The notes under the pieces were generated by a model. The model ran no database searches and was not told the origin of the DNA. It saw only the letters and a list, made by a program, of their open reading frames with translations. The translations under genes were made by a program, and so were the position numbers. Positions 42,803 to 54,300 of a DNA stretch of 64,000 nt are shown here, one piece after another; position 1 is the first letter of the stretch, and every line of letters starts with the position of its first letter. Source of the DNA: Paratrimastix pyriformis (lineage: Eukaryota > Preaxostyla > Paratrimastigidae); NCBI GenBank assembly GCA_027972325.1, contig JAPMOS010000054.1, positions 97,001 to 161,000 of the forward strand, written 5' to 3'.

Positions 42803-45800
42803 ATGACCGAAAACGTGCAATTAAAACAGACCCTTGAACAGGAACAGGCAAAATCCGCAAGCATCGAAGCCGAATTGCGCTTTTTGAGGAAATTCTTTAC
42901 AACACAAGCGCCCCAAAGTTCACAAACGCCTTTACCCGGCTGCCACGATGATGGTGAGCCTTGCGCTTGTCATTGTCACGGGGTTTGTATTGTTTTCCCC
43001 TCACCCGTCATATTCCCCGTTCACCCTATCAGGAGGCTCCCGACCCAGATTGTGAATGCTGCGGTCCCCCTCCCACAAGTGTCCGCCCTCATCTTTGTGT
43101 TTTTTTTTTCACTCACTAATTTTCTTTCGTGCTCAGGATATCTCTCGGTGTCTTTGGTCTGGCAGACAGCTCTCCTATTCACAAATTCCTTCCGTTGTCT
43201 TGCGTTTCCCTGGCCGGATGGTTCTTCTAGGCTCGGAAATGCTTCTCCAGTCTGTCATGCTTTGATTCTTTGACAGCTGACATCACCCACCCCCTTTTCG
43301 TAATTGTCCATCAGGATGTCACAGAGGAAATTCTCGAGCGTGAGTTTGCGCATTATGGCGAACTCGAAAGTTGCCGAGTGAACAAAAAGAGGCACACAGC
43401 TTCTTTGGCGTTCAGGACGGTCGAGGCTGCCACTGCTGCTCGGGAGAGGCACGGTACCATGCTGCTCGGCAAGCAGATTCGCCTGAGGTTTTCTGATGTC
43501 TGTGCTCTTTTTCTCTCGCTGTACCCAATTTATCCTGTCTATGCACTCTCATTCAGCTCGGACATGGAGCTGCTCTCCACTCACCTCACTCCTCGACGGC
43601 CTCCCTGCCGAAGGTCGCTCCCGAGGGCCGCCCCACCCGGCATCTCTGGGTCGGTTCGGTCGGACCTGATGTTTGCGAGGACGACGTCTGTCCACCTTCT
43701 TTCTCTCTCCGACCGACACCAGCTCTGCGTTTTGTGCGGTTTGATAGGTGCGTCGCGTCTTCTCAGTCTTCGGCACGCTGGAAAGTGTGCGCATTTTGCA
43801 TCAGACCCACTGCGCCTTCGTGAATTTTTGTAACCAACGGGATGCCATCACAGCCAAAGATGCCCTCCACGGCTCGCTCCTTGGGCGGCAGCGCATTTTT
43901 ATCGACTATTCCGGTTCGGGCAAACGCCCCTCCCAATCGCTGGCCAGTACGGTGGGCCCCTTCCTGCCGGCCCTCTCGTCGCCCGCCCTCTCGGCCACTG
44001 TGGTGCGCCTTCGTGGCCTCCCGTTCCACGTCACGACAGCTGATGTGGAACACTTCTTCGCCGGGCTCCACATCGTCGATAAGGGGATTTATATTGCCCT
44101 GGCCCCAGTCACCGGACGTCTGTTGTCGCACATGGCCGGTTGCTCATCGCTCTTTTTTTTTGTTTTGCCTCTAAACAGCGGGCGGCCAATCGGTCATGCG
44201 GGCGACAGGGGAAGCCTACGTCCAGTTCGCCACCCCGCAGGACGCCACTCAAGCCATGAACCGCAATGGTCAATACATGGGCGCGCGCTACATCGAGATC
44301 TTCTCCTGTGCCGCCCACAACCCCTCGGGCACCTCTCCCCCGCTGGGGCGTTCCCCGCACTCACCGCACTCGCCCTCCAGCTTGTCTCAGCAACAGGCAG
44401 CTCACCTCCACGGGGGAACCCATTCGGCATCCACGCCCCGCCTTCACTGGCCGGGCGAGGGCCCCGCCACGCCCACTTCCGGACGCTCGCCCATTCTGGG
44501 CGCCCAGCCGGTGCTGCCCCTCCCCTTGCCACCAATCGGGGGGACGGGGGGTGCGGGCCTGCTGCACACACCGCCGAGCCCATACCGGGCTGCCCACCAA
44601 CGCCCCCGGAGCAACAGCAACAGCAGCATTGAAGACAGCACCACGTCCAGCTTGGTTTCGGGTGGCATCGGGTCCCTCCTGCCCCCTGCTCCGCACTGCG
44701 GGCCCGATGGGATGCTCTGGTCGCCGACCAACCCTTACCCGCCCAACTTCCCGCCTCCCTCGCGAGCCAGCAGCGGCCCCCCGGATACCCCCAGCGGGAG
44801 CGATCCCCTTCTTCCGACCCCTCACGAGTACCCTGCCGCCCCGGGCCTGCTGGGCAACGGTGAGGAGCACGCGCCTCTCAGCGTGAGTTCCTCGGGTTCG
44901 TCGCTCGGTGCCCCCGTCACCTCGCCCCATCTCACGGGGATTCTTCCGGCCCCGGCTATGGTCGTCTGTCCTCCGGTCTCGCCCTCGTTCGCCGGCATGG
45001 GCTCCTCCTCGAGCTCCTCCTCAGTTTCCATTGTCTCAGCGCGCGTCTCGCCCCCGCGGGCGGCACGTCGGGAGCCACCTCCCCCTCCCCCTCCCCAGCC
45101 CAACTCGTCTTTGATGAGCGAATACGCCGCTGGCACCATGGCCATGTCGCCAACACCCAATAACAACAACGGCAGCAACGTCCGCCGGTCGCCCGTTCTG
45201 CGGATCGCCATTCCGCCCGTCAATGCGGCCATGTGCTTCCCGGTGAGTCCCGCCGGGGTCTTCCGCAGCACCAAGCCGCTGATGTCCTCGTCGCTGGCCT
45301 CCTCCGAGTCCACACCCCTGCCTCCTCGCCCCCCGACCCCCATCCGCGCCCCCAATGCGCCTCCCGTCCTGTTCAACGAGGAAGCGCGGCTGCCCCCTCC
45401 CGTTGGGAACAAGCCTGTCTCTCCGCATCCTGCGGCGCAGCAACAGTCGGCTGATGATTCGCGGGGCGATGCGTCGTCGGCTCCCTCGCCTGCATCCGCT
45501 TCGGTGGGCAACTCGGCCGCCTCTTCCGAGGGGCAGTCGCACCACCACCACCACCGGCATCACCGCCACACCCACTCGTCGACTGGCACACGGACACCCC
45601 CGCGGAGCCCCGACTCGCCTTCTTCGAGCCTCCAGCACCCGCCTCTGCCCCCGCCGTCACAGCCGGTGGCTGCCTCCCAGCACCAGACGCCCCAGCTCCC
45701 TCCGGAGTTTCTCCAGCTGGTCTCCATGCAGCTCCTCCAACAGCAGATGGCTCCGCCCTATATGCCTGTGCCCCCCCCTGCGGACCTGAGCCAATTGGAC

Positions 45801-45866
45801 CCGGCCCAGCTTGGGGCCCTGCTGGCTGCTTTTATGCATCAGCAGCAGCAGCAGCAAGAACAACAA

Positions 45867-45904
<38 letters not shown>

Positions 45905-46013
45905 GCAACAACAACAACAACAACAAGGACCCGTGGGGCCGCAGCCTGATTCGGGAGCTCCCCAGTGGAACATCGGGACTCTGGCCGCCCAGCTGAGCGG
46001 AATGCGCATGTGA
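42803..46013 (+). CDS. RNA-binding protein with three RRMs and a polyQ tail
   Basis: Three RNA-recognition motifs followed by a long disordered tail. A short coiled coil (LKQTLEQEQAKSASIEAELR) leads, then a Cys-rich linker. RRM1: HPLFVIVHQDVTEEILEREF ... HTASLAFRTVEAA. RRM2: RHLWVGSVGPDVCED ... THCAFVNFCNQRDAI and RQRIFIDY. RRM3 (quasi-RRM of the hnRNP F/H/ESRP type): VVRLRGLPFHVTTADVEHFF ... GEAYVQFATPQDATQAMNR. The order of two SPEN/RBM15-like RRMs and one qRRM suggests a splicing or mRNA-fate regulator, but I assign no orthologue. The tail (about 500 residues) is Pro/Ser-rich with His and Gln runs. In-frame introns include 42983-43031, about 43497-43557 and 43685-43747. The start is the first in-frame ATG (42803); upstream exons are possible. 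Confidence 0.8.
45840..45926 (+). repeat. CAG/CAA tract encoding polyglutamine
   Basis: About 28 glutamine codons (mixed CAG and CAA, one GAA) in the last exon of the RRM gene. Mixed codons suggest selection for the peptide rather than pure slippage. Confidence 0.92.
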
Positions 46014-48350
46014 GTTGGCCCACCACATCTTTCTCAACTTCAACCACCAAAGTCGTGGGGACGTTTTCGGGTTGCGTCGTGGACTTCTCCCCCCCTTTGA
46101 GCGTGCGAGTGTGATTCTACGGTTAAGCCGCACGATCCTCTTCAATGAGCGGCAGTTTGCCTGCGCACGATGTACGCCGTCGGTCGGTGCGCGTCGGTCG
46201 TGCGACAGGTGACCCTCCTGTTGGACGGTTGATGTCGGACATGTCGCGTCTTTTATCACCTCATTTCTCTGGGACTGCATCGCTCTCTCCTCTCCTGGAG
46301 GTGACCTCATTTCCTTTCGGGGCTCCCAGAATCTGCCCTCCTTTCTCGCCCTCGTTTCTTTTCGTGGCTGCCCTCCTCCCCTTGTGTCATTCTTCCACCG
46401 CGTTGTCCTGTTTCGCGAGCGGGACAGTGTGCCTGCGATTTGGTATCCCGCCTGGCTTTTTTGTCTCCTGTCCTCCACACAGACCCCCCCCCCCCCCCAT
46501 TCTAATCACCACTTGCCTCTTCCCAATTGTTCCCACTACTCCTGGACCACCAATCTTTCTGTCCTGTTCGCGCTCTTGCCGTTTTTCCCCGACTTTTTGT
46601 TGATTTTCTCGTTGATTTTCTCGTTGCTTTCTCATTCCGCTGAGGTTTCCTTTCTGACTTTTTATAGTCGACAGTTTTCCCCTCATCCCCCTCCTATTGT
46701 GTCCTAACTTGTTGTCCTGATGTCCTCCCTCCTCCCTCCTCGCTCCCTTCCTCCGACCTTATGCCGCCCCAGCCGGCCCAGCTACGCCCCCACCCATCCC
46801 CACACTTCTGAGCGCCTCTCCTTTGTACCTCCGCTTTCTGATCCCCTCTCTCGGCGCAACAACAACCCTCATCCCCACCCGCCCGTCCCCCTGAGCGTAT
46901 CTGCGCCAACCCATCCCAAAACCTCATCCAAAACCTCCCCACCCGCCCACGACCCCAGCATTTGGGCGTCCCCTCTTTTTCACCTTCCACCCTCTGGCGA
47001 CCCTGCACCTGGAACTCGTTCGACGACATGCGTGGCACTTCGTTGACGATTATCTCCAGCCTCCCCTCGCGCCCTCCCTGGTCGCTCCCGGTCTTTCTCT
47101 TCGTTGTCTTGCCGTCTCTTTTACCCCTCTCGCTTTTTTCCCGATCGTGCTGTATGACACATCCCTCTGCCCTTCCCCGGACCCCCCCTGTCGGTCTCTC
47201 GGTGCTGATTCCTTGTCGGTGATGATTATTTTTATCTCATTCACTTTGTTTGCTCCTCTCCATTCCGTTTTTTATTTTCCTTCTTCCTGCTTCGGGTTGC
47301 CCTTGTCACTCGTGCCGGTTTTACCCATCCCCACCCCCGCCATCACCCCCCCACCCGTCGTCCAACTCCGTCGATTCCTTTCTTGCTCCCCCTCCCCGTC
47401 ATCTTATCTGACTTGGCATGTCCGACCTCGCTGTCTCCCCCATGTGCGAAGCTGCTGCCTGGCCGTCGCGTCGTCTGCGTTGGGCTGTACCGCGGGATGT
47501 CGCCCAACCGCGCTGTTCGGGTTTCGTCTTCTCTTGATTGGTTTGGTGTGGCTTTTGCTTGGCTTGGTGTGGCTTTTGCTTGGCTTGGCTTGGCTTGGCT
47601 TGGTGTGGCTTGGACTTGGCTTGGCTTGGTGTGGCTTTAATGTGGCTTTTCGTGTGGCTTGTCCCTCCACGTCGCCTCTTGGGCATTTTGAACTTTGGCC
47701 CTGAGGTCGTCGCTCCACGCCTGTCTGTTTCCTTCCCATGGCCGCCAAAAATGCGCCGCCATCAGAGTTGCACGAAAAAAGTTGCTTTCTTCTTCTTTTT
47801 TCTTTCTCCACTTTCTTTCTTCTTTTTTTTCTCCACCCAAGAAAGACCTCTCGCCTCGAGTCCCAGACTGTCCCTCGTGCACAAACGCAACGAGAAAAAA
47901 ATTACTTTTTTCTTTCTCACTTTCTTTTTTCTTTCTCGACTTCTTCCACCTTTTTTACAACTTTCGTGCAACTCTATCGAATTGACTTGCGAAGGGGGGG
48001 ACCGGGGGACCTGGCCGGGGGGGGGGGGGTACCTGCCGACCATGGTGCCTGCGTCAAACTTGCACCCGCACGGCCTTTGGCTTTCCCGAGTCCCGAGCCA
48101 CCACGGGCTAGCTGCTGCTGGTTCCGGGCGGAAGCGGCTCTGCTGGCGATGTGGATCCCCGGCGACGCCCGCACGGCCCCCCCCCCCCCCCAAATCAGCC
48201 TTCCATGCCTGTCCGAATACATTGCGCCCCGACTCCAACCTTGCGGCGCTCAGCCGATCGGAACGATGCCAAACCACAGATCTTTCGAGGAGAAGTCAGA
48301 GGGAGAGCAGCGGGAAAGGGAGAGAAAATGAAGGGAAGAGGAAGAAACGC
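46014..48350. other. 2.3-kb pyrimidine-rich region, no gene recognised
   Basis: Lies between the stop of the RRM gene and the stop of the giant gene (convergent). Strongly C+T-rich on the plus strand over nearly its whole length. Long open frames on both strands have no domain and look compositional. Probably a long 3' UTR of the RRM gene plus spacer. Confidence 0.5.
47530..47662 (+). repeat. TGGCTT-rich repeat array
   Basis: Imperfect units TTGGTGTGGCTTTTGC and GGCTTGGCTT repeated about eight times. Confidence 0.88.
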
Positions 48351-51300
48351 TTAGAGGAGCTCCTCCAGGACGACCTGCATGATCTGCCTGCCCACCTCTT
48401 GGCAGAGGTTCTCGCAACGCGAGCCCAGGTTCATCACTCGGGTGGGCGGCTTCCCGGCCGCGGCGAGATACTCGTTGCAGCGGGAGATCATCATGTCGGT
48501 GGACGAATTGATCTTGACGAGCATAAAGGTGACGTTCTTGCCCGCCAGTCCGGCCATCAACTGCGACATGCGGTACGGGGACTTCCCCACTTCGTTATCC
48601 CCACTGCAATTGTGCAGGGTGGTCCCAGGCTCGTTGTGGCAAGGTGCGTCGGCCACCAAGATGACGAAGCGGCCCTGCCCTTGCCAGTCCATGTTGAGGG
48701 CCGCGTGCAGGGCACCCTGAACGTCCTCCGGCTCGTCACCGCCGCCACTGGCTGACTGGGCGGCAACCTTGCCAATGACCGCATCGATGGCAGTCGTCAA
48801 GGCGATGGGGTCCAACCTCCGAACCCCATCACAAAAGTCGCGGTATGCCACAAAGGCCATCCGCAGATCGGCCGTCCGCCCGCCGCCCTGTTCGCGCACC
48901 TGTCGGCAAATATCGTCTGCCATGGCCTTGATCTGCCGCTTGCCAGCCTCGATCCAGGATGACATACTGCCTGTGGATCGGAGGAGTGGCGTGAGGCGCA
49001 CGAAAAAAAGAGGGACAGACCAGTGCAATCCATCAAGAAGACGACGTCAAGCGAAAGAGCCGGGGCAGGGCCAGCTGCGACAACGAGGCGCCCTTGGAGC
49101 AGTTGGTCGGCCTTCCTCAGCTGGGCGAAGAAGGTTTGGTTTTTGGTGGCATCGAAGACCTCGTCCACGGTGGTCAGACGTCGCGGGGGCGCCTCAGGAT
49201 GGGCGGGATCGCGATACGTGACCAACTCTGTGAGAACGTTCTCGGGGAGCACCGACATGCTCTCGGGGCTCTCCCGCCGTGCGCGCCCCTCCCACAGGGC
49301 GCGGATGGCCTCGCCCAGGAAAGCAGGCGTGTCCATGCAGACGTAGTGCTCGAAGGCCGACACGACCCCGTTGGCCTCGCGCGCCGCTCCGATGCCCATC
49401 ACATAGATGCCCTCTTCCGTGGCGGCTTGCAGCGAGCGCAGCAGCCGGGCCCCGCGCGAGTCGAACCCGTCGGTGAGGACGAACATCAACATGGGGCCCC
49501 GGGCGTTGCGGGTGCTGTGGTTGAGGAGCATCTCGGCCGCGTAGTCGACCCCGTCGCTAATGAAGGAGGCCCGGCCGTCGGGGCGGCGGCTCATCATGTT
49601 CAACAGGGTGTGCTGCACCTGGGGGGTCATCCCCTCGGCGTCCGATTTGATCAGCGAGGCCTGTTCGCCGACACCCACCACCCAGAAGTTTTCCAGCTGC
49701 ACGCGGGCCAGGGCGGCACAGATGCTGAAGAGGGCGTCGTAGGTGGCCATGGCCGTGGTGCCCTCCATCGACTGGGACGTGTCCACGACGATGGCCACCC
49801 GGTAGACGCGCCGCAGGGCCCCCGTGATGGCCTCGAAGATCTTGGTCTCCTGCCCGTGGGTGCAAAAGAAGCGGATCAGGCCCGCCATGCACAAACGCGA
49901 CCCACGCGTCTCGGGCCTGGCCTGGGTGGCCTGGTTGGGCCCAAAGAGGGCATCCTCGAAGCAGGCCGTGAGGTCAGCAATGATCGATTCACACTCGCGC
50001 TCCATCCGGGTCCAGAGCAAGCGGCTCTGCTCGAGCAAGGGCGCGTGACCGATGGCCAGCTCCTCCAGACGGGCCTGGAGGGCGGCCAGGGTCTGCTCGA
50101 TCTCTTGTTTTCGGCGCTGTACGAGGGCCGGGTCGGGGGCGACAGAGACCGCAGCCGGGGCGGTGCCGATCCCGGGAACGCTGCAAATCCACTTGGGGCT
50201 GCGCACCTGGGCGGATGGGAAGTGGACGTGCCCAGAAGGCGCGACGAACCGTTCCTCGGTGCAAACGAGGGGACACAGGGGTTGCTGGGTCGGGGCACGC
50301 CCGCTCCCGGCCCCAGCGGCTTGGGCCGAGGACAGAAGTGCCTTGAACCGGTCCAACAGCAGGCGGCTGAGGATGGTGGGCAGGTCGTTGAGAGCCGCGG
50401 TGCTGGCTTGCACGCAAGCATATTGGCCAGGGCAGATGACATCGAACAAAGTGCGTGCGAAGGCCTCGTGGGCGGTGGACTCGACCAGCACCAGAGGGAC
50501 AAGTTCGATGGTGCTGTCGGAACCCGCAGTGCGGGCGGCTCGGTACTGGGCGGGATCCTGCTGCCCGAACATGGCGTCGGTGATCAAGACGATCATTCTG
50601 GGATGGAGAGGACGAAGGATGACAGGGATGATCACATATGCGACAGGCACCGGGGAGGAGGAGGAGGAGGAGGAGGAGGAGGAGGAGGAGGAGGAGGAGG
50701 AGGAGGAGGAGGAGGAGGAGGAGGAGGAGGAGGAGGAGGAGGAGGAGGAGGAGGAGGAGGAGGAGGAGGAGGAGGAGGAGGAGGAGGAGGAGGAGGAGGA
50801 GGAGGAGGAGGAGGAGGAGGAGGAGGAGGAGGAGGAGGAGGAGGAGGAGGAGGAGGAGGAGGAGGAGGAGGAGGAGGAGGAGGAGGAGGAGGAGGAGGAG
50901 GAGGAGGAGGAGGAGGAGGAGGAGGGAAGAAGAAGACGGACCTATGGATATGGCGGTCGGCTGGACGACCACCGAAGACGTCGGGGTTTGTGGTGCAATA
51001 CCGGATGGCATCCACAGGGAGGGTGCCCTTGGGGGCCTGCTGGAAGGACTCCAGGATCCTCTGCCCCAGGGCTGTGGTCATCTCCAAATCCAGGGTCTTC
51101 AGGCAGGTCTGCACCTTGGCATGGCCGAAGGCAACCACCCCGAAGCGATATTCGACCCGGCGGAGGGCCTCCATCATGACCACCAGGGCCGTCTGGGCGG
51201 CGGGCATCTTGGTCAACATGGAGCCCGAGTCGTCTGGGATGAAGAGGGTGTGAGGGCTCCAATGACAAGGTGGGTGGGCGGCGAGCAGACCAACAGCAAA

Positions 51301-54300
51301 AACGATCTCGAATTGATGGCGCTCGTCGATGCCCTTGGCGTAGTACTCTTGGAGGACGTGCTGGCGCAGCATGGAGAGGAAGAAGCACTGGTGGACGTAG
51401 GTGGCCCGGGCCAGGAGTTCGTAGCGGGACTGCGACACGAGCACCTTGGGATCATCCACCTCGCCGCTTCGCATGTTGACATCGGAGACGCTCTGCTCGC
51501 GCAGGCTGTCCCGCATCTGCTCGAAGGTCTTCCTCATGGCGCGGCGGGCCTCGGGGGGCAGGTCCTTGATGGCCACCAAGGCCACTTCGCCTGGTGCGGC
51601 GCCCTTCCCACCCTTGGCTCTGGGGTGCGCCTCATCCCCGAAGCGCACCTGAAGCTTGGAGCTGGAGTGGATACTGGCCCTCGTGGTACCGTGCGCTGCG
51701 TCAACTCGGATTGATGGTCCACCTTTGACGTCGCCCATGACAGCGCCATCATCAGGCTCTGTGCCCGTCACCAGGTCGGCGCGGCTCAGATCGAGCTCCC
51801 CCCAGAAATCCCGAACCTGCGGGGCGACCGCCGCAGGGGGCAACAGGAGGTCCGAGGCCGAGGGTGGGGGCAGGGCCTCCCCCGTGTTGGTGCGGCTCTC
51901 GGCAGACTCGACGCTCTGGAGGAGCCCATGGAGGGAGATCTCGTTGTGGCCCTGCTCGTGCCACTCCCTGGTTCTGTATTCGTCGAAGGAGAGGATCGCG
52001 TCGTGCGGCCTCCTCTGGGCCTCGGGTGCTGGGCTACCGTCTGGCGGGATCTCGAACCGCTCAGATTGCGGCACTGACGTCACAGCCCCAACTTCAGTGA
52101 GGAGGGCACGCAATGCGGTCCCCTCGCGCCCCTCGGGCAGTGGGAGGGAGCGCAGCAGCTCCACCAGCTGGCTTCTCATTCGTGTAACGACCTCCTGCAG
52201 GGTGGACAGGGGCGGGTTGGGGGCCATGAGGGCCCCGACGAAGGTGAGCCCACGGATGGCCCCCGCAAGTACTTGGAGCAGCGTCTGCGCTTGCGGGGCG
52301 AAGTCGGGGCCCAGTGGGGTGGCACTGTTATTGATGACAGCCACCACACGGAAGCACCGCAGCAGCCCATCCGCAGCGGTGCGGCCGGCCCGGTAGGCAC
52401 GCAGCAAAGAGTCGAACGGAACCAAAGCGGGGTTGAGAAGCGACCGTTTGGGAGCCTGCTCGCGATAGGCGGTGGTCAGCTCGGTGCGAAGAGAGATTTC
52501 AGCCTTCTTGGCTTCGCTGAGTTGCTGTTCGAATTCAGCGAGGAGTCCCTCGCGGTCCACCTTTGGCGCCCCTGGTGGGCGTTCGGGTGGCAGACGGCGG
52601 GCTTTCACCTGAGCAGCTTCAGGTGCAGCAGCCACATGCGCCGACGCAGCAGCAACTGCGGCGGCACCTGCGACGGCAGCAGCAGTGGCGGGGCCGGCCG
52701 GGTCACACGCACGAGCGTGATGAGGCTGGTTGAGGAGTAATCCCGTCAATGGCAGCAGCTGGAGGGGCGTGGGGTCTGGCAGGCGACGCTCAACAGTCTC
52801 AGCCGCAGCCACGGGTGGCTCTTTGGAGGTCAGGAGGCGGAAGATCCTGGCGGACACGACAACCCCCATGAAGGCACGGCACAGCGGCCGCTTGCATGTG
52901 ATCAGACGGGAAAGATCACGGGTGAGGCCGCTCAGCAGGTCGATGGAGTGACCCGGCTCGAGGACGCCGAGCTGGGCGAGGGCCTCTTCGAATGCCTCTG
53001 GCGGTCGAGGGGGCTCCGCAGTCAACAGCTCGCAGGCGGCCTTGCTGAGGGAGGTGCAGCACTGACAGGCACGATCGAAGCGGCACAGATCCTCAGAAAG
53101 ACCGCCTGCAGACCCGCCTGACCGAACCAGGGCAGCGAGACAGCGGAGGACCTCGGCCATCGAAGGTCGCTCTGGGCGGGCAAGGAGGGCAAGGAGGTTG
53201 GACAACGTGTCGTCGTCAGCCAAGAGGGGCTGCAAAGCCTCCACAAGCTCCTTGGCCCGCTCGAAGAAACGCTCGGCCGTGTTGGCCTGGCCGCAGATGG
53301 CCTCCGCAAAGCCGATGGTGCCATCCAAGGCGGCACGCGCTGTGGGAGCGGGCTCGGAGAGGAACGGCTGGATGGCCGCAAGAATGGGTCGACCGCACAG
53401 AGGGCGGGCTGCGAGCGCCTGCAGAAGGCCCTCCCACTTGGCGGCCTCCTCGTGACGCCAGGTATCGGGCTTGGAGCAAGCCTTTCCGAAGTGGAGGAGG
53501 GCGAGAAGGCCGGCTTGAGATGAAGGTGCTTGCAAAAGCATCTTGAACGCGTGGAGGGCCGGGGAGTCGCCCGGATGATGCCGTGCACCAGCCGCGAATT
53601 GATCGACCAAAGAGACGGCTCCTTCGAAGAGGTCCAGCCCGGATGATATGCGGGAAGAGTACGGGTCCGGGTAGAGGAGGCCCAGGATTCGGCCGAGACT
53701 CGTAGCGATCTGGGCCACCCACTCGGGGAGTCCAGGGTCCACCAACTGGAGAAGGCGGCAGAACGAAACCACAACAGTGGACGTGGAGCTTCCGAAGACA
53801 ACCTGCTCAAGCAAGGCCGAGTACGTCTCGGGAAGAGTTGGTCCAGGGAACCCCGAGGCCGGGTTGAAGACCGATTCCGGAGAATCCGGAGGAAAAATGG
53901 CATGTCTGGATCGCGCTCGCCGGAACCCCTGCTCAATAACTTTGGCAGCCGCAGCGCAGGAAGGGCAAACAGCAGTGAAGAAAGTGGCAAGTTGTCCGAC
54001 AATCGATTGGCCGAAGGGCCTCTGGGCAGCCAAGCCACAGAGCGCCTGACAAGCGGGACTGCCGCAAAGACGGAGGGGTAACAAAAAGCAAGCCACAAGG
54101 CTGTCTGCGCTGAAAGCCTGCAACTTTGTTCGGTGGATGAAGGCGAGTATGTCGCAGAGTGCCTTTTGCTGTGCAGCGTTGTCAAAGAGAGCCGGCGCCA
54201 GAGTCCCCCGGGTGAAACCCTCCAGCTCGGCAGGGATGATGATCTCCCGACTGCCCAGAAGAGCAACAGTCTGCTTGACCGGGGCCGCGACCGAGTCGGG

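Noticed and set aside
46014-48350. Possible gene in the 2.3-kb pyrimidine-rich gap
   Set aside because: Open frames exist on both strands but are compositional, without domains, start context or consistent splice structure.
50638-51253. Poly-Gly, poly-Glu and poly-Arg proteins on the plus strand, and poly-Pro/Leu on the minus strand
   Set aside because: Products of the GGA tract. The flanking vWA exons splice across it in frame with consensus splice sites.
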